Positions 1 through 7,556 of a stretch of 64,000 nucleotides of DNA are shown one piece after another. Source of the DNA: Rhodospirillales bacterium URHD0017. GTDB taxonomy: Bacteria > Pseudomonadota > Alphaproteobacteria > Reyranellales > Reyranellaceae. A model generated the notes under the pieces. It saw only the letters and a list, made by a program, of their open reading frames with translations. It ran no database searches and was not told the origin of the DNA. The stretch's first letter is position 1. Each line of letters begins with the position of its first letter. The stretch lies in assembly GCA_900110395.1 (NCBI GenBank), contig FODP01000006.1:416821-480820 (forward strand). The letters run 5' to 3'. Both the position numbers and the translations under genes were made by a program.

Positions 1-2
1 AG

Positions 3-758
3 CCGTTGCATGTCTGCCCGGTCTATTGCCGCTTCTGCTTCCGCCGCGAGAAGGTGGGGCCGGGCGGCGAGGCGCTGTCGGCCGCCGAACTCGCCGCCGC
101 GATCGCCTATATCAAGGCGCGGCCGGAGATCTGGGAAGTGATCCTGACCGGCGGCGATCCGCTGATGCTGGCGCCGCGGCGGCTGGAAAAGCTGATCGCG
201 GTGCTGGACGCCATCGAGCATGTCGGCGTGATCCGCATCCACAGTCGCGTGCCGATCGTCGATCCTTCGCGCGTGACGGACGAGTTGCTGGCAGCGCTAA
301 AGCCGCGCCGCGCCGCACTGTGGTTCGCCGTGCATTGCAATCACGCCCGCGAGCTTGGGCCCGCGGCGCGCGCGGCCCTGGCGCGCCTGGCCGACGCCGG
401 CGTGCCGCTGATGGGCCAGACGGTGCTGCTGGCCGGCGTCAATGACGACGTCGAGACGCTGGAGGCGCTGATGCGCGCCCTGGTGAGCTGCCGCGTAAAA
501 CCCTACTACCTGCACCATCCCGACCTGGTGCGCGGGACAGGGCACTTCCGCGTCTCGGTCGAGCGCGGCCAGGCCCTGATGAAGGTCCTGCGCGGCCGGC
601 TGAGCGGGCTCGCGCAACCGACCTACGTCCTCGACGTGCCGGGCGGCCATGGCAAGGTGCCGATCGGACCGGGCTATCTCGGCGACGATCCGGATGCGCT
701 GTCCGGCCAGCTGCTGGTCGAGGACGCCTTCGGCGGACGGCATCGCTATCCGCGATGA
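3..758 (+). CDS. KamA/EpmB-family radical SAM aminomutase (5' end outside window)
   Basis: This is the C-terminal part of a lysine 2,3-aminomutase-like radical SAM enzyme. The visible reading frame opens with HVCPVYCRFCFRRE, which holds the CxxxCxxC cluster that binds the SAM-cleaving 4Fe-4S centre. It is followed by the family motifs LTGGDPL and PYYLHHPDL. In LAM and EpmB proteins a substantial N-terminal segment precedes this cysteine motif, so the gene begins left of the window and the first in-frame TTG is internal. The family shifts the lysine amino group from the alpha to the beta position. EpmB does this before lysylation of elongation factor P. No epmA or efp is in view, so EpmB versus free-lysine aminomutase stays open. 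The family assignment is firm, the substrate is not. Confidence 0.85.
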   Translation, partial: PLHVCPVYCRFCFRREKVGPGGEALSAAELAAAIAYIKARPEIWEVILTGGDPLMLAPRRLEKLIAVLDAIEHVGVIRIHSRVPIVDPSRVTDELLAALKPRRAALWFAVHCNHARELGPAARAALARLADAGVPLMGQTVLLAGVNDDVETLEALMRALVSCRVKPYYLHHPDLVRGTGHFRVSVERGQALMKVLRGRLSGLAQPTYVLDVPGGHGKVPIGPGYLGDDPDALSGQLLVEDAFGGRHRYPR

Positions 759-1267
759 TACTCCTCGTTGAGGATGGCCTCGCCGATCAGGCCGGGCTCC
801 TCGACCGCGAACTCGACGGCGACGGCACCTGCCTTTTCGAAGGTCAGCGTAACCGGCAGCGTCGAGCCCTTGGCCAAAGGCTGTTTCACGCCGAGCAACA
901 GCAAGTGATAGCCGCGCGGCTTCAGGGTCATCGTGCTGCCGGCCGGGAGGGCCACGCCGTTGGCGAGCGGCCGCATGTCGATGTCGGGGCCGACCACCCT
1001 GATGCCGTGCAGCTCGACGCGCTCGGCCATCGGGCTGCTGGCCGCCACCAGCCGGTCATCGTCCGGACCCTTGTTCGCGATGGAAAGGAAGGCGCCGGCG
1101 ACGCCGTTGGGCATGCGGTGCGAAGACGACCGGACCCACGGCTTGTGCATCTCGAGCGGCCCATGCGCCGCCGATGGGGCGCCACGAGCCTCCTTGGATT
1201 TGCCGCCGAACCAGCTCACCACGCCCGTCGCTCCATTAGAATTTCTCTCAAGTACATGTCCTTTCAT
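746..1267 (-). CDS. PCuAC-type copper chaperone domain protein, degenerate copper motif
   Basis: The C-terminal 135 residues match the PCuAC (DUF461) periplasmic Cu(I) chaperone fold: HKPWVRSSS, then AGAFLSIANKGPDDDRLV, SPMAERVELHG, MRPLANG, LPAG and YHLLLLGVKQPL. Family members deliver copper to cytochrome oxidase CuA sites through an H-x10-M-x21-H-x-M motif. Here the first His and Met are present with x10 spacing. The second spacer is one residue longer and the last Met is Leu (HLL), so copper binding may be altered. No signal peptide is visible downstream of any plausible start, which is odd for this family. The ATG at 1267 was chosen. A GTG near 1222 with GGAG upstream is an alternative. 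The gene follows a LysR regulator on the same strand, 76 bp away, and its end overlaps the convergent radical SAM gene by 13 bp. Confidence 0.75.
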   Translation of the reverse strand: MKGHVLERNSNGATGVVSWFGGKSKEARGAPSAAHGPLEMHKPWVRSSSHRMPNGVAGAFLSIANKGPDDDRLVAASSPMAERVELHGIRVVGPDIDMRPLANGVALPAGSTMTLKPRGYHLLLLGVKQPLAKGSTLPVTLTFEKAGAVAVEFAVEEPGLIGEAILNEEYHRG

Positions 1268-1343
1268 CCGATTCTTGACCCCTCCGTCCTGTCTGGCCAG
1301 CCCTGAATTTCTCTGGGCCTCCGGCTGGTCTCCGGCCGCGCTG

Positions 1344-2267
1344 TCAGCGGCGGCCGACGGCGGCGATGGTGGCACGGTTGGAGCGCGTCTGAGGCGCGTT
1401 CAGTTCCTCGATCAGCCACTCCTCGAACGCCTTGGTCTTCGGTCGGCTGACCGACGCCGGCGGGCAGACGAACCACCAGGCCTTGCCCGAGTCGACGATC
1501 TGCGGGAACGGCTGGAACAGCCGGCCCGAGGCAAGATCCTCGCGGAAGAGCTGCGGCGGACCCACGGCCACGCCCGCACCTTCCATCGCCGCCTCGACCG
1601 CGATCATGGTCGAGTCGAAGGTCAGCACGCGCTTGGGCTTGAAGTCGCCCATGCCGACCGCGCGCAACCAGATCGCCCACTCGGGATCGTAGGTCATGTC
1701 GATGAAGGGCACGCGCTTCAGGTCATCGAGCGTCTTCAGCTTGTCGCGATAACGGCGGCCACAGAGCGGCGTCAGGACATCGGAAAAAAGCTTTGTGGCA
1801 TGCAATTCCGGCTCCGGCTGCACCGTGAAGCGGATGGCGCAGTCGAAGTCCTCGCGGGCGAAATCGATGCGCCGCTGCGTCGTCGTCATGCGCACTTCGA
1901 TCTCGGGATGCTTGGTCTGGAAGCGATGCAGCCGGGGCGCCAGCCAGCCCAGCGCGAAGGTCGTGACCAGGCTGACATTGAGCGTGCCCGAGTTGGCCTT
2001 GCGGCCGACGCGCTCGAGCGCATTGGTCATGCGATCGAAGGCGTCGCGCAGATCGGGCAGCAGCGCCTCGCCTTCGCTGGTGATCTCGAGCCCGCGCGGG
2101 CGGCGCACGAACAGCGCCACGCCCAGCCGCTCCTCGAGCGCCTTCACCTGGTGGCTGACGGCCGCCTGGGTGACGTGCAGCTCTTCGGCGGCGTGGGTGA
2201 AGGAGGCGTGACGGGCGGCGGCTTCGAAGGCACGGAGCGCGTTCAGCGGCAGTTGAGAGCGGCTCAT
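1344..2267 (-). CDS. LysR-family transcriptional regulator (GcvA-like)
   Basis: A 307-residue LysR-type regulator. The N-terminal winged helix-turn-helix lies at about residues 5-65 (LNALRAFEAAARHASFTHAA, TQAAVSHQVKALEERLG), followed by the two-lobed co-inducer domain (SLVTTFALGWLAPRL, then the FDCAIRF segment). The N-terminus resembles GcvA-like members most closely. LysR proteins bind near their own promoter and often control the adjacent gene. The candidates here are the copper-chaperone-like gene just downstream and the divergent DUF1127 gene across 141 bp. The start at 2267 gives the expected full-length N-terminus. The effector is unknown. Confidence 0.92.
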   Translation of the reverse strand: MSRSQLPLNALRAFEAAARHASFTHAAEELHVTQAAVSHQVKALEERLGVALFVRRPRGLEITSEGEALLPDLRDAFDRMTNALERVGRKANSGTLNVSLVTTFALGWLAPRLHRFQTKHPEIEVRMTTTQRRIDFAREDFDCAIRFTVQPEPELHATKLFSDVLTPLCGRRYRDKLKTLDDLKRVPFIDMTYDPEWAIWLRAVGMGDFKPKRVLTFDSTMIAVEAAMEGAGVAVGPPQLFREDLASGRLFQPFPQIVDSGKAWWFVCPPASVSRPKTKAFEEWLIEELNAPQTRSNRATIAAVGRR

Positions 2268-2408
2268 TTAAGGCACCGACGACATAGTTTTTTTAGGCCT
2301 CCCCCGAGCATTCGTCCTTTGAAGAACGCGTTACCTTAGCGCAAATAGGGCAAGCAAACGAGGTGCAACACGGCAATCCAGCCGCGACGCCTCAAACGGA
2401 GCTAAGTC

Positions 2409-2648
2409 ATGTCGACCCTGTCCAGCGTGCGGGAATTCGCCCGCCCGGCGACCCTCTCCTTCTCCTTCGGCCGCGCCGTGGCGCTCCTGGCCGGTGGTGT
2501 CGTGGTCGGGATCGAGCATGTCATGACCCGCGCCGAGCTCTCCCGTTCGCGACGCCAGCTGGCCCAACTCGACGAGCGCCTGCTGCGCGACATCGGCCTC
2601 GACCGGGCGACCGCCCGGATGGAAGCCACCAAGAGCTTCTGGGCCTAG
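2409..2648 (+). CDS. DUF1127 (YjiS-like) small protein
   Basis: A 79-residue protein ending in the DUF1127 signature (RRQLAQLDERLLRDIGLDR) at about residues 48-67. An alanine/valine-rich N-terminal stretch (GRAVALLAGGVVVGIEHV) could be a short hydrophobic segment. DUF1127 proteins are small Arg-rich proteins abundant in Alphaproteobacteria; some act as RNA-binding regulators of phosphate or carbon metabolism. The ATG has an upstream GGAG. The gene is divergent from the LysR gene and is followed at once by a block of palindromic repeats. Specific function is unknown. Confidence 0.85.
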   Translation: MSTLSSVREFARPATLSFSFGRAVALLAGGVVVGIEHVMTRAELSRSRRQLAQLDERLLRDIGLDRATARMEATKSFWA

Positions 2649-2778
2649 CCTCCTTCGCCAAGGCTTCGGAGGCCAAGGCCCCTCCTTCGCTGCTGCGCAG
2701 CTACGGAGGGCGAGCCCCCTCGAAGCTCCCAAGCGTCGGAGGACTTGTCCTCCGAAGCTCCGCAGGAGCGTAGGAGGA
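2648..2778. repeat. Cluster of GGAGG/CCTCC palindromic repeat units
   Basis: At least three adjacent imperfect hairpin units share the pattern CCTCCTTCGC...GCTTCGGAGG: 2648-2672, 2680-2710 and a unit around 2734-2778 that contains GGAGGACTTGTCCTCC. They start at the stop codon of the DUF1127 gene and end about 54 bp before ada. A related single unit lies at 7515-7545. They resemble REP-type intergenic palindromes; their role is unknown. Confidence 0.7.
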
Positions 2779-2831
2779 TTGCCGGCGGGTAGCGGATAGA
2801 GCAGGTTGGGCCATGGTGCTTTGATGGCGCC

Positions 2832-3980
2832 ATGACCCAACATTCCCTTTCGCTTCCCACCTTGGCGCTCGCTTCGAAAACCCTTCCCGACGCCCTGCCG
2901 GACGAAGCCACGTGTTGGCAGGCCGTGCAGGGCCGCGACCGCGGCTACAACGGCCGGTTCTGGTTCTCGGTCCGGACGACCGGGGTCTATTGCCTGCCGT
3001 CGTGCGCGGCGCGTCCGCCGCTCAGGCGCAACGTCGACTTCCACGCCTCGCCCGATGCGGCCGAGGCGGCGGGCTTCCGCGCCTGCAAGCGCTGCAAGCC
3101 GCGCGACTGGCTGGCCGATGTCGGCCTCAGCAAGCCGGTGGCGCTGGCCTGCAAGCTGTTCGACGCCACGAACTGCGACAGCTCGCCTTCGCTGGCCGAG
3201 GTGGCGCGCAAGGTCGGCCTGACGCCGGGCGCGCTCAGCAAGCGCTTCATCGCCGAGCTCGGCGTCAATCCGCGCGACTGGCTGGCGGCGCGCAAGCGCC
3301 AGCGCTTCCGCAAGGCGCTGCGCGAGGGCGAACCGGTCGCCGACGCGCTCTACGGCGCGGGCTACGGCTCGCCGAGCCGCGTCTACGAGACCTCCGACAA
3401 GGCGCTGGGCATGACGCCCGCGACCTACGCCAAGGGCGGTGCCGGCGCGCATATCGACTACACGACCGTCGATTCGGACTATGGCCGCGTGCTGGTGGCA
3501 GCAACGCAGAAAGGCATCGCTGCGGTGTTCCTGGGCGATAACGACCGCACGCTAGAGAAGAACCTCAAGCACGACTTCCCCGCCGCCGACATCACGCGCA
3601 ACGACGGTGTGTTGGCGCCGCGCGTAAAAGGCGTGCTGGCGCGACTGTACGGCCGCAAGCCGTCGGCGCTCGACGCGCCCGACGTGCCGCTCGACATCGT
3701 CGGCACGGCCTTCCAGTGGAAGGTCTGGAAGGAGCTGACCAGGATCCCGCCGGGCGAGACGCGCACCTACGGCGATATCGCCCGCCGCATCGGCGCGCCG
3801 GGCTCGGCGCGCGCCGTCGGCCGCGCCTGCGCCACCAACCAGGCGGCCGGCGTCATTCCCTGCCATCGCGCCGTCGGCTCGAGCGGTGCGCTCACCGGCT
3901 ATCGCTGGGGCGTGGCGCGCAAGGAGCGGCTGCTGGCCGCAGAAAGACTGGAAGAGGGGCGGCGGCGCAGCAGCACGTAG
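2832..3980 (+). CDS. ada: Ada: DNA repair methyltransferase and adaptive-response regulator
   Basis: A 382-residue protein with the full Ada layout. The N-terminal Ada zinc domain carries four Cys ligands (C54, C58, C85, C88); C54 in GVYCLPSC is the expected acceptor of phosphotriester methyl groups. An AraC-type helix-turn-helix region follows (SPSLAEVARKVGLTPGALSK, YGSPSRVYETSDKALGMTP). The C-terminal O6-methylguanine methyltransferase domain has TAFQWKVWKEL and the active-site PCHR at about residue 344. The protein repairs alkylated DNA irreversibly and, once methylated, activates alkylation-response genes. No alkB or alkA lies nearby. The last 82 bp overlap the convergent smr gene. Confidence 0.96.
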   Translation: MTQHSLSLPTLALASKTLPDALPDEATCWQAVQGRDRGYNGRFWFSVRTTGVYCLPSCAARPPLRRNVDFHASPDAAEAAGFRACKRCKPRDWLADVGLSKPVALACKLFDATNCDSSPSLAEVARKVGLTPGALSKRFIAELGVNPRDWLAARKRQRFRKALREGEPVADALYGAGYGSPSRVYETSDKALGMTPATYAKGGAGAHIDYTTVDSDYGRVLVAATQKGIAAVFLGDNDRTLEKNLKHDFPAADITRNDGVLAPRVKGVLARLYGRKPSALDAPDVPLDIVGTAFQWKVWKELTRIPPGETRTYGDIARRIGAPGSARAVGRACATNQAAGVIPCHRAVGSSGALTGYRWGVARKERLLAAERLEEGRRRSST

Positions 3981-4471
3981 AAGGCACCGCCCCCGCCATG
4001 CCGCGCGTGCGCCGGCCGTACGGCGCGCACGCGATGGCGGTTGTCGGCGCGGTTCAGCCAGCCCACGAACTCGGCACGGATGCGGCCGCCCAGCATGCGG
4101 CCGCCTTCCAGCCGCAGGCCCTTGCCGGTGACGATAAGCACGACGCGCAGGCCCCGTGCGGTGACGTCCTCAAGGAAGGCCGCGACGGCGCGTTCTGCGG
4201 CGGCGAGCGTCATGCCGTGCAGGTCGAGCGAGGCCTGCGGCACGAGCTTGCCGCGTGACAGCGAACGGGAGATGTCGCGGTCGAAATTCTGATCGTCAGG
4301 TGAAAGTTCAGGCTCCTTTGTCATCCCGAGCGCAGCGAGGGACCTTTTCTGCGGCTTCAAAGGTCCCTCAGGCTTCGCCTTCGGGATGACACCAGCCGCT
4401 CGGGCTTTGTGACCTTTGAGCGGCTTCACCCCGGACATGGCAGCAGCAAACAGGTCGACATCCTTGGCCAT
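3899..4471 (-). CDS. Smr-domain protein (putative endonuclease) with palindrome-encoded insert
   Basis: A 190-residue Smr (small MutS-related) protein. The Smr domain runs from LDLHGMTLAAAERAVAAFL through VLIVTGKGL to GAFYVLLRR. LDLHGMT and TGKG are the conserved loops of this nicking-endonuclease fold. Family members act in recombination suppression or RNA cleavage. The start at 4471 gives MAKDVDLF, and longer starts would read into inverted repeats. Between the N-terminus and the domain, about 24 residues (GVIPKAKPEGPL to LAALGMT) are encoded by a palindromic repeat of the same family found in intergenic regions at 17963 and 37065. The insertion keeps the frame open. The last 20 residues after the domain are antisense to the end of ada. 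Confidence 0.88.
   Translation of the reverse strand: MAKDVDLFAAAMSGVKPLKGHKARAAGVIPKAKPEGPLKPQKRSLAALGMTKEPELSPDDQNFDRDISRSLSRGKLVPQASLDLHGMTLAAAERAVAAFLEDVTARGLRVVLIVTGKGLRLEGGRMLGGRIRAEFVGWLNRADNRHRVRAVRPAHARHGGGGAFYVLLRRRPSSSLSAASSRSLRATPQR
4320..4390. repeat. GTCATCCCGAG palindromic element, copy A (inside smr)
   Basis: An inverted repeat bounded by GTCATCCCGAG and TTCGGGATGAC, with inner arms GAGGGACCTTT and AAAGGTCCCTC. It has the same architecture as copies at 17963-18030 and 37065-37131. Unlike those, this copy lies wholly inside the smr coding sequence and is translated as part of it. Confidence 0.9.
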
Positions 4472-4488
4472 GGCGTTTCGTGTAGAGC

Positions 4489-4521
4489 ACATCCCGTTCG
4501 GCTGGAAGCCGAACAGGATGT
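4489..4521. repeat. 15-bp inverted repeat upstream of smr
   Basis: Arms 4489-4503 and 4507-4521 (ACATCCCGTTCGGCT / AGCCGAACAGGATGT) pair with one mismatch around a GGA loop. The repeat lies 18 bp upstream of the smr start, in the divergent region with the TPR gene, so it could fold in the smr leader. Confidence 0.75.
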
Positions 4522-4551
4522 CCCCGTTGCAACAACTATCACCGGGCGCGC

Positions 4552-4597
4552 ATTCCCGATTTGCTGGAACCGCTTGCGGTTCCAGCAAATCGGGAAT
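4552..4597. repeat. Perfect 22-bp inverted repeat between smr and the TPR gene
   Basis: Arms 4552-4573 and 4576-4597 are perfect reverse complements of 22 bp separated by only TT (central part GGAACCGCTTGCGGTTCC). No T-run follows on either side and both flanking genes point away from it, so it is unlikely to be a terminator. It could be a cruciform-forming mobile palindrome or a regulator binding site in the divergent promoter region. Confidence 0.85.
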
Positions 4598-4638
4598 CGC
4601 TCTAGCCTTGGCGGCGGGGTGGGTCTACACAGCGCGCC

Positions 4639-6000
4639 ATGGCTCTGGCGCCCACACCCCCCTCGCGGACTCCGCCACCACCCGACCCTGATCTGCAGAC
4701 CGGCCTGCAATATCTGAAGGCCGGCTGGTTCGATCGTGCCGAGCCGCTGTTCCGCTCGGCCCTGGCACGGCACGGCGAGCGGCCCGACATCCTGCACTTC
4801 CTCGCCGTCTGCCTGGCGCAGCGCGGCGCGCTCGCCGACGCCGAGGGCATGTGGCGCAAGGCGGTCGCCAAGGACCCCAACGAGCCGATGCTCAGCTACA
4901 ACCTCGGACTGGTGGCGCGACGGCTGGGCCACCTCGACGAGGCAGCGCGGCGCTTCCGCGACACCATCCGCAGGGCGCCGACCCATGTCGAGGCGCGGTT
5001 GGCGCTCGCCTCCATCCATATGGACCAAGGCCGCTTTGCCGCCGCCGAGCGTGAGCTCGGCGAGTTCGTGAGCAACGTCGACCAGGCGATCCAAAAAGGC
5101 GGTCCGGGCACGGAAGGCCTGCAGCCGTTGCAGGCGCGCGCACGCAACATGTTGGGCCACGCGCTTTACCGCATGGGCCACTACGGCCCGGCGATCGAGG
5201 TGCTGGACATGGCCCTGGCCGACGCCGGCGACGAAGCCCCCCGCCGCGGCCAGATCCTCGGCGACCGCGCGCTGGCGCTGGGCGGGCTCGGCCATCACGA
5301 CGAGGCAATCGCGGGCGCCCAGCAGGCATTGGAGCTCGCACCGGAGAGTGCGGTGCTGCAGCACGTGCTGGGGTTCGTCCTGAACTTTGCCGGTCGGCCG
5401 GAGGAGGCGATCGGTCCCATCCAGCGCGCGCTGGAGATCGACCCCAATTTCAGCGGAGCCTTCAGGACCCTCGCACTTGCCCAGACGGCAGTCGGCAAAG
5501 GCGCCGAGGCCGTCGAGCTGCTGCAGCGCGCGCTCCGCCAGAACCCGTCCGACAGCGACGCCATCCTGCAGCTCTCGCTGCTGCACGTCGAGCAGAAGCA
5601 GTTCGCCGAAGCGCTGCAGGTGCTGGAGCCGCACATAAAGCAATCACCCGACGACGTACGGGCACTCAACAACCAGGGCCTGGCATTGCGCGGCCTGAAG
5701 CGCTTCGAGGAGGCGCGGCGGGCACTGAAGCGCGCCTCGCGACTGTCGACCGACGATCCCATGGTGCTGACCAATCTGGGCTCCGTGCTGGTCGATCTCG
5801 ACCGGGCGGCCGAGGCGCGGTCGTTGCATGAACATGCGCTGCGTGGCCTGCCCGGCGATTCGCGCCTGCTTGGCCATTACGGCGTCTGCCTGGCTGCGCT
5901 GGGAGAGAAGGACAAGGCGCGCGAGGCCCTGGACGCGGCCCTGGCGGCCAATCCCAACAACGCCGAAGCCCTCGACGCCATGGTCAAGCTCGGCGCATGA
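4639..6000 (+). CDS. Tetratricopeptide repeat protein
   Basis: A 453-residue protein made almost entirely of TPR units (for example AVCLAQRGALADAEGMWRKA, LGLVARRLGHLDEAARRF, LGFVLNFAGRPEEAIGPI, NQGLALRGLKRFEEARRAL), about ten in a row. No signal peptide, membrane segment or catalytic domain is visible. TPR solenoids usually scaffold protein complexes. The stop overlaps the start of the YggS gene (ATGA), so the two are translationally coupled, but no shared function can be inferred. The first ATG at 4639 precedes a proline-rich leader. Confidence 0.88.
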   Translation: MALAPTPPSRTPPPPDPDLQTGLQYLKAGWFDRAEPLFRSALARHGERPDILHFLAVCLAQRGALADAEGMWRKAVAKDPNEPMLSYNLGLVARRLGHLDEAARRFRDTIRRAPTHVEARLALASIHMDQGRFAAAERELGEFVSNVDQAIQKGGPGTEGLQPLQARARNMLGHALYRMGHYGPAIEVLDMALADAGDEAPRRGQILGDRALALGGLGHHDEAIAGAQQALELAPESAVLQHVLGFVLNFAGRPEEAIGPIQRALEIDPNFSGAFRTLALAQTAVGKGAEAVELLQRALRQNPSDSDAILQLSLLHVEQKQFAEALQVLEPHIKQSPDDVRALNNQGLALRGLKRFEEARRALKRASRLSTDDPMVLTNLGSVLVDLDRAAEARSLHEHALRGLPGDSRLLGHYGVCLAALGEKDKAREALDAALAANPNNAEALDAMVKLGA

Positions 6001-6665
6001 GCGAGGCCACCGATCGACTGGCTGAGGTGCGCCAGCACATCGCCGACGCAGCGAAGGCGGCCGGTCGCGATCCGGCCTCGGTCACCCTGGTCGCCGTCTC
6101 CAAGACCCACGGCGCCGATCGCGTACGCGAGCTGCTTGCGGCCGGTCAGCGCGTCTTCGGCGAGAACCGCGTGCAGGAGGCGGAAGGAAAGTTCCCGGCA
6201 CTGAAGGCCGAGTTCGCCGACCTCGAACTCCATCTCATCGGTCCCCTGCAGACCAACAAGGCGCGCGATGCCGTGGCCTTGTTCGACGTCATTCAATCGG
6301 TCGATCGCGAGCGTCTGGCGAGCACCCTCGCCAAGGAGATGGAACGGGTCGGCCGCCGCCTCGACTGCTACGTGCAGGTCAATACCGGCGAAGAGGCGCA
6401 GAAAGCCGGCGTCCTGCCGAAGGACGTGGACGCCTTCGTCGCCTCCTGCCGCGATGTCCATAAGCTGCCGATCGTCGGGCTGATGTGCATTCCGCCGGTC
6501 GACGAGGAGCCGGCGCTGCATTTCGCCCTTTTGACCAAGATGGCCGGGCGCAATGGGCTCACCAAGGTCAGCATGGGCATGAGTGCCGACTACGAGACCG
6601 CCGTGCGGCTCGGCGCCACCCATGTCCGCGTCGGTACCGCCTTGTTCGGCCATCGCGAGACCTGA
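5997..6665 (+). CDS. YggS/PLPBP family pyridoxal phosphate homeostasis protein
   Basis: A 222-residue member of the YggS family, a single-domain fold-type III PLP-binding protein. The PLP lysine is K36 in VAVSKTHG. Other hallmarks are GENRVQEAEGK, LHLIGPLQTNKA, VQVNTGEEAQKAG, GLMCIPP and LSMGMSADYE-like MGMSADYETAVRLGATHVRVG. Family members keep free PLP and amino-acid pools balanced and have no established catalytic activity. The gene overlaps the TPR gene by 4 bp and precedes mutM by 3 bp. Confidence 0.95.
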   Translation: MSEATDRLAEVRQHIADAAKAAGRDPASVTLVAVSKTHGADRVRELLAAGQRVFGENRVQEAEGKFPALKAEFADLELHLIGPLQTNKARDAVALFDVIQSVDRERLASTLAKEMERVGRRLDCYVQVNTGEEAQKAGVLPKDVDAFVASCRDVHKLPIVGLMCIPPVDEEPALHFALLTKMAGRNGLTKVSMGMSADYETAVRLGATHVRVGTALFGHRET

Positions 6666-6668
6666 CCG

Positions 6669-7508
6669 ATGCCCGAGCTGCCCGAGGTCGAAACGGTCCG
6701 GCGCGGTCTCATTCCGAAACTCGTCGGCCGGCGCATCGTGCGGCTGATCCAGAGGCGCCGAGACCTCAGGGTCCCGCTGCCGGGCAAATTCGCGAAGCGG
6801 GTCGAGGGCCGCACGGTGAAGGCCATCGAGCGGCGCGCCAAGTACCTGCTGCTGCGGCTCGACGACGGCAACACCCTGATCGCCCATCTCGGCATGTCGG
6901 GCCGCATGACCCTGCACGATGCCAAGAGCGCGGCTGAACATCCCTTCGAGCGCCACGATCACGTCGTGTTCGAAACCGACGAGGGCTGGCAGGTCCGTTT
7001 CAACGACGCACGCCGCTTCGGCCTGATGCTGCTGACGGCCGACGCGGCGGTCCCCAAGCACAAGCTGTTCAAGGGCCTGGGCCCCGAGCCGCTCGACGAT
7101 GCCTTCGACGGCGCAACGCTCGCCAGTCGCCTCAAGGGACGCAAGACGCCCATCAAGGCCGCCCTGCTCGATCAGAAGACCCTGGTCGGGGTCGGCAACA
7201 TATATGCTTGCGAGGCCCTGTTCCTGGCCGGCATCTCGCCGCGCCGCTCCGCTCATACGGTGCAGGGCGAGCGCGCCGACCGGCTGGTCGCCACCATCAA
7301 GCAGGTGCTGCTGCGCTCGATCGACGACGGCGGCTCGACCCTGCGCGACCATGTCCAGCCAGGCGGCGAGCTCGGCTACTTCCAGACCCGGTTCAACGTC
7401 TACGACCGGGCCGGCATCGTTTGTCCCACGCCCGACTGCGGCAAGCTCGTGAAGCGCCTGGTGCAGTCGGGTCGCTCGACCTTCTATTGCGCGCACTGCC
7501 AACGGTAG
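6669..7508 (+). CDS. mutM: Formamidopyrimidine-DNA glycosylase
   Basis: A 279-residue Fpg/MutM. The N-terminus MPELPEVETVRRGL exposes the catalytic Pro and Glu after Met removal. The beta-sandwich lysine lies in RRAKYLLL. The helix-two-turns-helix region contains DQKTLVGVGNIYACEALF, and a C-terminal zinc finger has four Cys (CPTPDC and YCAHC). It excises 8-oxoguanine and formamidopyrimidines from DNA. The gene is probably cotranscribed with yggS and is followed by a hairpin that overlaps the leader of the enoyl-CoA hydratase gene. Confidence 0.97.
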   Translation: MPELPEVETVRRGLIPKLVGRRIVRLIQRRRDLRVPLPGKFAKRVEGRTVKAIERRAKYLLLRLDDGNTLIAHLGMSGRMTLHDAKSAAEHPFERHDHVVFETDEGWQVRFNDARRFGLMLLTADAAVPKHKLFKGLGPEPLDDAFDGATLASRLKGRKTPIKAALLDQKTLVGVGNIYACEALFLAGISPRRSAHTVQGERADRLVATIKQVLLRSIDDGGSTLRDHVQPGGELGYFQTRFNVYDRAGIVCPTPDCGKLVKRLVQSGRSTFYCAHCQR

Positions 7509-7514
7509 CGTAAG

Positions 7515-7545
7515 CCCTCCGTAGCTCCAACGGAGCGAAGGAGGG
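7515..7545. repeat. Hairpin between mutM and enoyl-CoA hydratase, overlapping the SD region
   Basis: CCCTCCGTAGCTCC (7515-7528) and GGAGCGAAGGAGGG (7532-7545) form an imperfect 14-bp hairpin with an AAC loop. It resembles the units at 2648-2778. Its right arm carries GGAGG motifs just upstream of the start of the next gene, so folding could mask the ribosome binding site. Confidence 0.65.
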
Positions 7546-7556
7546 TGGAGGACACC

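Noticed and set aside
2648..2778. CRISPR-like repeats
   Set aside because: The units are imperfect hairpins of unequal length with no regular spacers and no cas genes.
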